Shown: positions 25,624-33,529, counted from the stretch's first letter. The stretch: DNA of 64,000 nucleotides from Rhodoferax sp. (GCA_030645355.1 JAUSNJ010000081.1:1-64000); one strand, 5' to 3'. The notes: generated by a model not told the origin, from the letters alone. Numbers and translations: made by a program.

Positions 25624-26919
25624 TCATAGCGGGGGTGTATGACCGCCGGTCAGTGCCTTGATTTTCCGGTACAGCGAGCGCTCGCTGATCCCCAGCGCCG
25701 CCGCCAGTTCCGCTCGGCTCCCGGTGTGGCTGGCCAGCACCTGCTGCAGCGTTGGCTTGGGAGCAACAGGGGGTCTGCGTCCCGTCTGCAGGGACTGCAG
25801 CACATGCCCCTGCTGGATCACATCGCCGTCGCACAGCAGCGTGGCACGCTCCAACAGGTTGCGCAGTTCGCGCACATTGCCGGGAAAGTCGTGTGCCTGC
25901 AGCAGGGCCAGCGCATCTGGCGCCAGACTCAGGCGGCGTTTGGGCGCGACGCGCAGCAATAGCGCATCCGCCAGCAGCGCAATGTCCTCGCGCCGCTCGC
26001 GCAGGGCGGGCAAGCGGATGGGGAAGGTGCTGATGCGGTAGTACAGGTCTTCGCGGAAGCGCCCATCCAGCACCATGGCGTCCAAGTCGCGGTGGGTGGC
26101 CGCGACGACGCGGATGTCGGCGTGCCGCAACTCGGTGCTGCCCACGCGCCGGTAGGTTCCGCTTTCCAGCAGGCGCAGCAGCTTGACCTGCATGCTCAAG
26201 GGGATGTCGCCCACCTCGTCCAGAAACAGCGTGCCGCCACTGGCCGCTTCCACCAGGCCGCCCTTGCTGGCCGTGGCGCCGGTGAAGGACCCGCGTTCAT
26301 GGCCAAACAATTCGGACTCGAACAGGTTTTCCGGCAGGCTGGAGCAGTCCACTACCACCAGGGGCTGGTGCGCGCGCGTACTGGCCTGGTGGACGGCCTG
26401 GGCCACCAGTTCCTTGCCGCTTCCGGACTCACCCAGCAGCAGCACCGCCGCCTGCGAGGGGGCCACGCGGGCCACCAGTGCCAGCATGCGCTGGAAGGCC
26501 GGGGCACGCCCTATCAGGCTTTGTGCTTCGGGTTGGCCATGGGCCACCTTCAGGGGCTCCATCCGCTCGACAAAAAAAGCCTGTGCACCGCTGGCGTCGC
26601 GCAGCGGCGAGAGTTCAATGTTGACGTATTCCTCGCCCTTGGGCGTGTGGTGCAGGTGCAAAACCCGCTCGCGCTGACCCGACGTACGGGCCATGGCCAG
26701 CGGGCAGGATTCGCCGGCCTGGTCGCAGGGCACGGCAAAGTGGTGCGACACCTCGTAGCAGGTGCGCCCCACCACGCTGCGCTCGGGGCTGAACTGGCGC
26801 CGGTACGCGGCGTTGGCCGCCAGGATGCGGTACTGCGCGTCGAACAGGATGTGCGGCTCGGCCAGGCCTTCCAGATAGGAAACCAGCTCGGGCAAGGGTT
26901 TGGAGGAGGGTTCTTTCAT
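25624..26919 (-). CDS. fisR: Sigma-54-dependent activator, FisR-like sulfane-sulfur sensor
   Basis: A 431-residue enhancer-binding protein. The N-terminal PAS-like sensory domain carries three cysteines at 54, 65 and 72 (CYEVSHHFAVPCDQAGESC). Their spacing, 11 then 7, and their position are almost those reported for C53, C64 and C71 of FisR of Cupriavidus pinatubonensis, which sense sulfane sulfur. The AAA+ domain has Walker A GESGSGKE (163-170) and a GSFTGA loop (210-215) where GAFTGA is usual. A Fis-type helix-turn-helix (LAAALGISERSLYRKIKAL) ends the protein. The ATG at 26919 is chosen because the upstream extension has no protein character. It is divergent from the Rieske operon. The gene name is by similarity only. 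Confidence 0.8.
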   Translation of the reverse strand: MKEPSSKPLPELVSYLEGLAEPHILFDAQYRILAANAAYRRQFSPERSVVGRTCYEVSHHFAVPCDQAGESCPLAMARTSGQRERVLHLHHTPKGEEYVNIELSPLRDASGAQAFFVERMEPLKVAHGQPEAQSLIGRAPAFQRMLALVARVAPSQAAVLLLGESGSGKELVAQAVHQASTRAHQPLVVVDCSSLPENLFESELFGHERGSFTGATASKGGLVEAASGGTLFLDEVGDIPLSMQVKLLRLLESGTYRRVGSTELRHADIRVVAATHRDLDAMVLDGRFREDLYYRISTFPIRLPALRERREDIALLADALLLRVAPKRRLSLAPDALALLQAHDFPGNVRELRNLLERATLLCDGDVIQQGHVLQSLQTGRRPPVAPKPTLQQVLASHTGSRAELAAALGISERSLYRKIKALTGGHTPPL

Positions 26920-26949
26920 ACTAGGTGCAGTGTAGGCACAAGCTGCCAA

Positions 26950-26990
26950 TTGTCTGCCAAAGACTGACAGTTGTCTGCCACTTTGGCAGA
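26950..26990. promoter_or_regulatory. Candidate enhancer sites for the FisR-like activator
   Basis: TCTGCCA occurs twice in direct orientation (26953-26959 and 26974-26980, 21 bases apart) and once inverted (TGGCAGA, 26984-26990). The last two form the dyad TCTGCCA-CTT-TGGCAGA. The site lies 84-124 bases upstream of the candidate -24/-12 element, a usual distance for sigma-54 enhancers. Confidence 0.6.
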
Positions 26991-27073
26991 TACCAGCTGC
27001 GAACCCTGTCGCCCCGGGATCGCCGCTGCGCTGTAAGCTATTGAATTTAAAAGAATCTTTAGAATTCTGTGGG

Positions 27074-27089
27074 TGGCATGGTTCTTGTT
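27074..27089 (+). promoter_or_regulatory. Candidate sigma-54 promoter of the Rieske operon
   Basis: TGGCATGGTTCTTGTT matches TGGCAC-N5-TTGC(A/T) except that A-T replaces A-C at the first half and the -12 element reads TTGT. The GG/GT spacing is correct. It lies about 50 bases before the Rieske start codon, leaving room for a leader. Confidence 0.5.
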
Positions 27090-27137
27090 AATAAGCATGT
27101 GTTTCTCTTTGTTGAATCACTCTGGTACCGAACCCCC

Positions 27138-27776
27138 ATGACCCATGCACCCGCGCTTCCTGGCATTGCTTCCCTGGCTGATGGCGGCGGCGGGGGCGAT
27201 GGCGCACGTCGCCGCGTATTGCTGCTCACCGCGGCCACGGCGGGCGTAGGCATGGCGGTCACTGCGGTGCCCTTCGTTTCGAGCTTTGCACCCAGCGAAC
27301 GGGCGCGCGCCTCGGGTGCCAGTGTCGAGGTTGATATTGCGGATATTCCCCCGGGTGGCATCAAGACCGTGGAGTGGCGCGGTAAACCAGTATGGATCAT
27401 GCGGCGCACGCCAGAGATGCTGGCTGGCATGGCTACGCTGGATAGTCGCCTGGTCGACCCGCAATCCAGGCGCGAGCAGCAACCCGCCTATGCCCGCAAC
27501 GCGCAGCGCTCGGTCAAGCCTGAGGTTTTTGTAGGGGTCGGAATCTGCACCCACCTCGGTTGTTCACCCAATCCGGTGCCGTTAGGCTCGAGCAACCCGA
27601 GTGTGGGTAATGACTGGATGGGCGGATTTTTTTGCCCGTGCCATGGCTCGACCTTCGATCTGGCGGGGCGCGTGTTCCAGAACAAGCCCGCGCCTACCAA
27701 CCTGGAGGTGCCGCCTCACAAATATTTGAGCGACAGCCGGCTGTTGATTGGCGAAGACGACACGGGCGTCGCCTGA
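27138..27776 (+). CDS. Rieske [2Fe-2S] protein, cytochrome bc1-type subunit without bc1 partners
   Basis: A 212-residue protein with a Tat-like or uncleaved anchor (ARRRVLLLTAATAGVG), then the Rieske fold with both cluster motifs, CTHLGC and CPCHGS. This is the arrangement of ubiquinol-cytochrome c reductase iron-sulfur subunits (PetA). No cytochrome b or c1 gene is adjacent, so it is a second, stand-alone copy. It would carry electrons at the periplasmic side, the partner unknown. It is the first gene of a tight operon; the next start is eight bases after its stop. The context argues for a sulfur or redox role under FisR control. Confidence 0.88.
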   Translation: MTHAPALPGIASLADGGGGGDGARRRVLLLTAATAGVGMAVTAVPFVSSFAPSERARASGASVEVDIADIPPGGIKTVEWRGKPVWIMRRTPEMLAGMATLDSRLVDPQSRREQQPAYARNAQRSVKPEVFVGVGICTHLGCSPNPVPLGSSNPSVGNDWMGGFFCPCHGSTFDLAGRVFQNKPAPTNLEVPPHKYLSDSRLLIGEDDTGVA

Positions 27777-27784
27777 GGTTTCAG

Positions 27785-28411
27785 ATGTACTTTCGAATCC
27801 TGCACGACGAATCCACTGGCGAGGTCAGCTATTTGCTGGCCGACGCCGACGCGCGCGAGGCCGTGCTGATTGACCCGCGTGGGCGCGACCTGCCGTTGCT
27901 GCAATCCCTGCTGGCGGAGCGCGAACTGCGCCTGCGCTGGGTGCTGCGCACGCACCAGCACGACACCCTGGCGCCGGATCAGCACGCTCAACTGGCACGT
28001 CTTGCGGCACCCATCGTGCAGGGGAAAGCGGCGCCGGGTGTGCACGGCGCGGCGCATGGCGATATGCTGCCCTTTGGCGATGAAGTCATCGGCGTGTTGG
28101 CCACGCCGGGGCACACGGCGAGTTGTTTGAGTTTTACCTGGCGTGATCGAATGTTTTGTGGTGGCTTGCTGGCCGTGGATGCCTGCCCCTACCAGCCCAC
28201 GCCCGCGGTGCCCGAGGCCCTGTGGGATAGCGTGCGCCAGCAGGTGTTTCCCTTGCCAGACGAGACACTGCTATTTGCCGGTCATGGTCGCCGCGCACGG
28301 GCGGTGAGTACGGTGCTGGAGCAGCGGCGTTGGCATCCGTTGTTCGCGGGCCTGTCCCGCGATGAATTCCTGGCGCGGGTCGCCGCCTTGCCCTCAACGC
28401 ATGAACGATAA
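27785..28411 (+). CDS. MBL-fold protein resembling persulfide dioxygenase, metal site altered
   Basis: A 208-residue metallo-beta-lactamase-fold protein whose framework follows ETHE1/persulfide dioxygenases (STGEVSYLLADADAREAVLIDPRG; TPGHTASCLSF; VSTVLEQRRWHPLF). The first metal motif, HxHxDH in the family, is HQHDTL here: the two His remain but the Asp and third His are gone. The GD of the later ligand motif is GG. TPGH and the last GH remain. ETHE1 iron is held by His, His and Asp, so the Asp ligand is missing. It may be inactive as a dioxygenase, use another metal, or do something else. It is the second gene of the FisR-divergent operon. Confidence 0.75.
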   Translation: MYFRILHDESTGEVSYLLADADAREAVLIDPRGRDLPLLQSLLAERELRLRWVLRTHQHDTLAPDQHAQLARLAAPIVQGKAAPGVHGAAHGDMLPFGDEVIGVLATPGHTASCLSFTWRDRMFCGGLLAVDACPYQPTPAVPEALWDSVRQQVFPLPDETLLFAGHGRRARAVSTVLEQRRWHPLFAGLSRDEFLARVAALPSTHER

Positions 28412-28421
28412 GGACGTCTTG

Positions 28422-28829
28422 ATGAACACCCGGGAAACCGAACACTTGGAAACGCCGTACGAACGGCTGGGCGGCGCGCTGGGCATCCAGCGGCTGGTCC
28501 ACCGCTTCTATGCGCTGATGGATGAGCTGCCCGAGGCCTACACCGTGCGCAGCATGCACCCTGAGGACCTCAAGGGCAGCGAGGAAAACCTGTTTGACTT
28601 TTTGTCGGGCTGGTTTGGGGGGCCATCCCTGTACATCGAGAAGAAAGGGCATCCGCGCCTGCGCATGCGCCACAGTCCGTATGCTGTGGGCCTGGCGCAG
28701 CGGGACGAGTGGATGCTGTGCATGACCCAGGCGCTGACCGAACAGGTGGCCGACGAGCCCTTTCGCACCAAGCTGATCGACACCTTCGCGCAGATGGCCG
28801 ACCACATGGTCAACCGCGCCAGCCATTGA
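28422..28829 (+). CDS. glbO: Group II truncated hemoglobin
   Basis: A 135-residue haem protein of the 2-on-2 globin group II. PYERLGG is near the N-terminus, the CD region reads GSEENLFDFLSGWFGGPSLY, and the proximal His is in LRMRHSPY. WG8-type Trp is seen in RDEWMLCMTQAL. Group II globins bind O2, NO and peroxides. The start is ATG at 28422 behind AAGGA; an earlier in-frame ATG at 28401 would overlap the preceding gene. In an operon with ccoG and Rieske it may protect or sense during respiratory stress. It has no named partner. Confidence 0.9.
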   Translation: MNTRETEHLETPYERLGGALGIQRLVHRFYALMDELPEAYTVRSMHPEDLKGSEENLFDFLSGWFGGPSLYIEKKGHPRLRMRHSPYAVGLAQRDEWMLCMTQALTEQVADEPFRTKLIDTFAQMADHMVNRASH

Positions 28830-28848
28830 GTAACCCAAGGAAGAATCC

Positions 28849-30315
28849 GTGAACAAGCAGACTGAAAAGGGCCGCGTCGTCATCCCCATCGCGCCGTCGC
28901 CCGACAAGGGGCCGATAGAGCCACCGCCAGGCGCCGACGCCGAGTTGGTGTCGCTGTACCAGGCGCACCAGAAGATCTACCCGCGCAGCGTGACCGGGCT
29001 GTTCTCCAAATGGCGCTGGATCATGGTCTGGGTCACCCAGATCATCTTTTACGGCCTGCCCTGGCTGGAATGGGGCCAGCGCCAGGCGGTGCTGTTTGAC
29101 CTGGGCGCACGGCGCTTCTACATTTTCGGGCTGGTGTTGTACCCCCAGGACTTCATCTACCTGACCGGCATCCTGGTGATCTCGGCCTACTCGCTGTTCC
29201 TGTTCACGGCGGTGGCCGGGCGTCTGTGGTGCGGCTACGCCTGCCCGCAGACGGTGTACACCGAAATCTTCCTGTGGCTGGAGAAGCTGGCCGAGGGAGA
29301 CCGCTCCGCCCGGATGCGCCGTGACGCAGCGCCCTGGACGCTGGAGAAGTTCGGCCGCAAGGCGGGCAAGCATGCGATGTGGCTGTCGGTAGCCCTGGTG
29401 ACTGGCTTCACCTTTGTGGGCTACTTCACGCCCATCCACACCCTGGTGGGCGAATTTGCACGCTGGGACCTGGGCTCCTGGGAAATCTTCTGGACCTTCT
29501 TCTACGGTTTTGCCACCTATGGCAATGCCGGATTCATGCGCGAGCAGGTCTGCAAATACATGTGCCCCTACGCCCGCTTCCAGAGCGCCATGTTCGACAA
29601 GGACACGCTGATCGTGTCCTATGACGTGGAACGTGGCGAGCCCCGTGGTGCGCGCTCCAAAAAGGCCGACCCCGTGGCGCTGGGATTGGGCGCTTGCGTG
29701 GACTGCAGCCTGTGCGTGCAGGTCTGCCCCACCGGCATCGACATCCGCAAGGGCCTGCAGTACGAGTGCATAGGCTGCGGTGCCTGCGCCGACGTGTGCG
29801 ACACCGTGATGGACAAGGTCGGCTACGCCCGCGGGCTGGTCAAGTACTCGACGCAGAACGCCATGAACCAGCACTGGACGCAGTCCCAGACCCTGCGCCA
29901 TGTGCTACGACCCCGGGTGCTGGTGTACACGGCCATTCTGGGCGTGGTGGTCACCGCGATGGCCGTGAGCCTGACGCTGCGCATTCCCTTCAAGGTGGAC
30001 GTGGTGCGCGACCGTGGCGCCCTGGCCCGCATTGCCGACGGTGGGCGCATCGAGAACGTGTTTCGCCTGCAGATCATGAACGCCACCGAGGCCACCCAGC
30101 AGTTCCACATTTCGGTGACGGGCATGCCGGATCTGCAGGTGGTGTCCGAGAACGACATCGAGATTGCGTCCACCCAGGCGCGCTGGGTTGCCGTGCGCGT
30201 GCAGGGGCCGATGGAGGGCGCCCAACCGGGCTCCCACACCATCCACTTCGAGATTGCCGCGAAGAGCGACATCGGCAAACTGGTTGAGAAGGCCGCCTTC
30301 ATCGTGCCGCGCTGA
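28849..30315 (+). CDS. ccoG: Cytochrome c oxidase accessory protein CcoG (FixG/RdxA)
   Basis: A 488-residue polytopic membrane iron-sulfur protein. It has several transmembrane segments in the first 220 residues, then RLWCGYACPQTVYTE, REQVCKYMCPYARFQ and two 4Fe-4S motifs, CVDCSLCVQVCPTG and CIGCGACADVC. A C-terminal Ig-like FixG domain follows. CcoG reduces copper for assembly of cbb3 oxidase. It normally lies beside ccoNOPQ or ccoIS, none of which is here. Its place in a FisR-divergent operon is unusual. The spacing to the globin gene is 19 bases, so they are surely co-transcribed. Confidence 0.95.
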   Translation: MNKQTEKGRVVIPIAPSPDKGPIEPPPGADAELVSLYQAHQKIYPRSVTGLFSKWRWIMVWVTQIIFYGLPWLEWGQRQAVLFDLGARRFYIFGLVLYPQDFIYLTGILVISAYSLFLFTAVAGRLWCGYACPQTVYTEIFLWLEKLAEGDRSARMRRDAAPWTLEKFGRKAGKHAMWLSVALVTGFTFVGYFTPIHTLVGEFARWDLGSWEIFWTFFYGFATYGNAGFMREQVCKYMCPYARFQSAMFDKDTLIVSYDVERGEPRGARSKKADPVALGLGACVDCSLCVQVCPTGIDIRKGLQYECIGCGACADVCDTVMDKVGYARGLVKYSTQNAMNQHWTQSQTLRHVLRPRVLVYTAILGVVVTAMAVSLTLRIPFKVDVVRDRGALARIADGGRIENVFRLQIMNATEATQQFHISVTGMPDLQVVSENDIEIASTQARWVAVRVQGPMEGAQPGSHTIHFEIAAKSDIGKLVEKAAFIVPR

Positions 30316-30324
30316 CCCACTAAC

Positions 30325-30933
30325 ATGGCCGCCATGACCTTCTGGGACCAACGATTTTCCGAGCCGGGCTACAAGTACGGCCTTGAGCCCAACGCCTTCC
30401 TGCGTGAGCAGGCCGCACGCATGGCACCGGCCAGCCGCGTGCTGGTTCCCGGCGACGGCGAGGGGCGCAACGGCGTCTGGCTGGCCGAACAGGGCCACCG
30501 CGTCACGTCCGTGGACTATTCCGTTGTGGGCCTGCAGAAGGCTCAGGCGCTGGCCGCCAGCCGCGGTGTGGCACTGACCACCGAGCTGGCGGATCTGGCC
30601 GATTGGGCGCCCGCAGCTGGAACGCTGGATGCGGTGGTGCTGGTCTACACCCACCTGCCCGGCGCCTTCCGCCAAGCCGCGCACCGGCGCCTGGCGCTGG
30701 GCCTGCGCGCGGGCGGCTGGATGGTGATGGAGGCCTTTCACCCAGAGCAACTCGCCCACAACAGTGGTGGCCCCAAGGATGTAGACATGCTGTACACGCC
30801 CGAGGCGCTGGACACAGACTTTGCCGGGTGGTTGCGCTGCGAGATGTCCTGGCACGGCGAGATCCGGTTGTCGGAAGGGCCAGGTCACCAGGGGCTGGCC
30901 CATGTGACCCGCTGGCTGGGTCAGCGGCTATAA
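30325..30933 (+). CDS. SAM-dependent methyltransferase
   Basis: A 202-residue class I methyltransferase. The SAM-binding glycine motif reads VLVPGDGEGRNGVWLAEQ and is followed by VTSVDYSVVGLQKAQ. The N-terminus TFWDQRFSEPGYKYGLEPN and the C-terminal GPGHQGLAHVTRWLGQ resemble TehB-like or cysteine-related small-molecule methyltransferases of unknown substrate. ATG at 30325 or 30334 could be the start. It is nine bases downstream of ccoG and therefore the last gene of the operon. A role in methylating sulfur or metalloid compounds is only a guess from context. Confidence 0.8.
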   Translation: MAAMTFWDQRFSEPGYKYGLEPNAFLREQAARMAPASRVLVPGDGEGRNGVWLAEQGHRVTSVDYSVVGLQKAQALAASRGVALTTELADLADWAPAAGTLDAVVLVYTHLPGAFRQAAHRRLALGLRAGGWMVMEAFHPEQLAHNSGGPKDVDMLYTPEALDTDFAGWLRCEMSWHGEIRLSEGPGHQGLAHVTRWLGQRL

Positions 30934-30945
30934 GTAAAACAGGTT

Positions 30946-30989
30946 GCTAGCCCTCGTGAATACTGACTGACTAGCTATTGATTTGATAG
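30946..30989 (-). repeat. Dispersed repeat, copy E, between the methyltransferase and rhodanese genes
   Basis: In minus orientation it reads CTATCAAATCAATAGC and ends ATTCACGAGGGCTAGC, the same ends as copies C and D. It starts 12 bases after the methyltransferase stop and lies 21 bases before the rhodanese ATG, so it would form part of the intergenic transcript. Confidence 0.75.
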
Positions 30990-31010
30990 TAAATTAACAA
31001 GGAGCAATGT

Positions 31011-31391
31011 ATGAAAACAGCCCACGACCTCGTAGCGGCCGCCAAAACCCGGGTACAGGAAGTCGCCCTGGACCAAGCCGAGCAAGCCATTCGCGAAGCC
31101 GACGTGCTGGTGGATGTGCGCGAGGCCGACGAATTTGCCGCCGGCCATTTGGGCGGCGCCGTGCACATCTCACGCGGCATGCTGGAGTTCAAGTTCAGCG
31201 CCAACCCGGCCCTGCAGCCGCGTGACCTGAAGATCGTGCTGTACTGCAAGACCAGTGGCCGTGCCGCGTTGGCCGCGGCCGTGTTGCACGACATGGGTTA
31301 CCTGAACGTGCAGTCCATCGCCGGTGGTTTTGACGCCTGGGCGGCCGCGGGCAAGCCCGTTGCCAAACCCGAAGTACCGTCATTCGACTGA
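31011..31391 (+). CDS. Single-domain rhodanese-like sulfurtransferase
   Basis: A 126-residue cytoplasmic rhodanese domain. The substrate-handling cysteine is in LYCKTSGRAALAAA, with the family motif VDVREADEFAAGHLGGAVHI earlier and SIAGGFDAWAAAGKPV at the end. Rhodaneses carry sulfane sulfur as a persulfide on that Cys. A GGAG precedes the ATG. It lies 77 bases downstream of the methyltransferase, with repeat E between, so it may be an addition to the FisR operon or a separate gene. Its 3' end overlaps convergent ctlX by 12 bases. Confidence 0.9.
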   Translation: MKTAHDLVAAAKTRVQEVALDQAEQAIREADVLVDVREADEFAAGHLGGAVHISRGMLEFKFSANPALQPRDLKIVLYCKTSGRAALAAAVLHDMGYLNVQSIAGGFDAWAAAGKPVAKPEVPSFD

Positions 31392-32336
31392 AGCAATTTG
31401 TTGGACAGGGCGTGGCTTCAGGTGGATGCCGGCCAGCATGCAGCGCACTGAGCCGCCTGCCCGTTCGATGGTCGGCACCTCCAGCGCCAGTAGCGAGACG
31501 CTGCGCTCCAGGGCTGCGATTTGTTCGCGGGTCAGCGCGCGCAGCGCGCGTGACGACAGCGCCAGCAGCCGGCCCTGGCGGCTCTGCAGCTCCAGTGCAT
31601 TGCCGGCAAATTCACCAATCTGCGCGGCCGTCAGTTCGATCAGCGCACGGCCGTTTTCGGTGAGGCGCTGGCGCACTTCAGTGCGCCGCTGCGCGTCGGT
31701 GATCAGGTCAAAACCAGCCATGGCAAAGTCGGTCCCAATGCACATCAGCACATTGGTGTGGTAGACCGCCCGGCCGCCGGCGTCGGCCGCGTCAAACAGC
31801 ATGGGCTCGTAGTTGAAGTGGGTGCAAAACCGCTCCAGCGCCAGCGGGTCGGCCCGGTTCGAGCGGGCCACGTAGGACACGCGGTCGATGTGGTCCAGCA
31901 CCATGGCGCCCGTGCCCTCCAGGTACGCATGGTCCTGCTCCAGCCCCGAGTAGTCGATGACGTCCTGCACGCGGTAGTGCTGTTTCAGGCCGTCGATGAT
32001 GTCCCACCGCCGCTCGCGCTGGCGGCTGGGCGTGGCCATCGGAAAGATGGCGACATGGCCGCCGGCGTGGGTGGAGAACCAGTTGTTGGGGAACACGGCG
32101 TCGGGCGTGGCGGTGCCGGTGTCTTCAAACAGATGCACCCGCACCCCGGCGTCCTGCAATTGGCGCACCATGGTGCTGACCTCGGCATGAGCCGCGGCGG
32201 CCGTATCCGCCTGGGTTGCGGCGGCATCACTCTTCTGGAAGGCGTTGTCCGCCAGCGTGTCCGGGTTGGAGCGAAATGCATGCGGGCGCACCATCACCAC
32301 GGCGGCCGGCGCCTGGGGTGAATACGGGGCGGTCAC
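31380..32336 (-). CDS. ctlX: Citrulline utilization hydrolase CtlX
   Basis: A 318-residue member of the guanidino-group-modifying superfamily, similar to dimethylarginine dimethylaminohydrolase. Conserved features include DAVFPNNWFSTHAGGHVAIF, the EGTGAMVLDH segment and GGSVRCMLAGIH with the C-terminal catalytic Cys. CtlX is assigned to hydrolysis of citrulline to ornithine. It overlaps the upstream ornithine cyclodeaminase gene by four bases (ATGA), which fits citrulline to ornithine to proline as one pathway. Lrp-type control is likely from the divergent regulator. Confidence 0.85.
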   Translation of the reverse strand: MTAPYSPQAPAAVVMVRPHAFRSNPDTLADNAFQKSDAAATQADTAAAAHAEVSTMVRQLQDAGVRVHLFEDTGTATPDAVFPNNWFSTHAGGHVAIFPMATPSRQRERRWDIIDGLKQHYRVQDVIDYSGLEQDHAYLEGTGAMVLDHIDRVSYVARSNRADPLALERFCTHFNYEPMLFDAADAGGRAVYHTNVLMCIGTDFAMAGFDLITDAQRRTEVRQRLTENGRALIELTAAQIGEFAGNALELQSRQGRLLALSSRALRALTREQIAALERSVSLLALEVPTIERAGGSVRCMLAGIHLKPRPVQQIASVE

Positions 32337-33442
32337 GCCGTCACTACCGGCGTTGCCTGTCCCGCAGCCTTGACCGTAGCCGGGGCAGATACGGGGCGGA
32401 TCAACTGGTACAGGTCCTTGGGGTTGTCCAGTTCGGGGATCAGCGGGATGGTGTTGCCGATGTCCAGGGAGCGGGCCAGATCGTGCACATAGCGCAGGGC
32501 CGAGAAATCCTCCATCGCAAAGCCCACCGAGTCGAACAGCGTGATCTGGTCGCTGCGTTCACGGCCCACCGCCTGTCCGCACAGCACCCGCCACAACTCG
32601 GTGACGGCAAATCCGGCGTCCATTTGCTGCAGGTCGCCCTCGATGCGGGTCTGCGGCTCGTATTCCACAAACACGCTCGCGGCGTGCAGTACATCGGCGT
32701 GTAGCTCGGTCTTGCCCGGGCAGTCGCCGCCAACGCCGTTGATGTGCATGCCAGGCTCCAGCATGTCGGGCGTGAGGATGGTGGCATTGGTCTTGTCGGC
32801 GGTGACCGTGGTCACGATGTCGCAACCGCGCACGGCCTCGGCCGTGCTTTCGCACTTCACCAGGCGCAGGCCGGCCGCGTCGGGGTTGTTCTGCAAGTTG
32901 CGCAGCAGCTTGGCCGTGGCCTGGGCATCCACATCGAACAGGCGAATCTCGGTAATGCCCACCAGGTGGTGAAAAGCCAGGGCCTGGAACTCGCTTTGCG
33001 CGCCATTTCCAATCAACGCCATGACGCGGCTGTTGGGCCGGGCCAGCGCCTGCGCCGCCACGGCCGACGTGGCCGCGGTGCGCAGCGCGGTGGTCAGGGT
33101 CAGCTCGCTGATCAGCAGCGGGAAGCCGCTGGCTACATCGGCCAGCACGCCAAAGGCCATCACCGTGGACAAGCCTTTGGCCGTGTTCTTGGGGTGGCCG
33201 TTGACGTATTTGAAGGTGTAGGTGCTGGCATCGGCAATGGGCATCAGCTCGATGACGCCGTCCGGCGAATGGGCCGCCAGCCGGGCCGACTTGTCAAAGC
33301 TCTTCCAGCGCAGGAAGTCCTGCTGGATGTAGCGGGCCAGGCCTTGCAGCGTAGTGGCCAGGCCGGTGCGGCTGACCATGCTGGCGATTTCTTGCGGGCT
33401 TAGAAACAGCGTTTGATTGGGGGTAGTAGGTGGTGTTGTCAT
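32333..33442 (-). CDS. ocd: Ornithine cyclodeaminase
   Basis: A 369-residue NAD-dependent enzyme converting ornithine to proline and ammonia, of the mu-crystallin family. The NAD-binding site reads VMALIGNGAQSEFQALAF and the substrate region MHINGVGGDCPGKTELH, which is a family signature. It is the upstream gene of a two-gene unit with ctlX and is divergent from the Lrp-type regulator gene. A palindrome next to that regulator may govern both directions. Confidence 0.92.
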   Translation of the reverse strand: MTTPPTTPNQTLFLSPQEIASMVSRTGLATTLQGLARYIQQDFLRWKSFDKSARLAAHSPDGVIELMPIADASTYTFKYVNGHPKNTAKGLSTVMAFGVLADVASGFPLLISELTLTTALRTAATSAVAAQALARPNSRVMALIGNGAQSEFQALAFHHLVGITEIRLFDVDAQATAKLLRNLQNNPDAAGLRLVKCESTAEAVRGCDIVTTVTADKTNATILTPDMLEPGMHINGVGGDCPGKTELHADVLHAASVFVEYEPQTRIEGDLQQMDAGFAVTELWRVLCGQAVGRERSDQITLFDSVGFAMEDFSALRYVHDLARSLDIGNTIPLIPELDNPKDLYQLIRPVSAPATVKAAGQATPVVTA

Positions 33443-33529
33443 GGTCGGTCTCCGTTACAGAGAAGTATGGTTTTCCGTTCAAACAACCACAATCGTCAAC
33501 AATGTATAGAAATAGGTAACTTATTGGCG

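Noticed and set aside
27037-27060. A further copy of the dispersed repeat (GCTATTGAATTTA)
   Set aside because: Only the first dozen bases agree; the GAGGGCTAG end is absent, so chance similarity is as likely.
28401-28421. Upstream start ATG at 28401 for the truncated globin
   Set aside because: It would overlap the MBL gene and lacks a ribosome site; ATG 28422 follows AAGGA at correct spacing and matches the family N-terminus.
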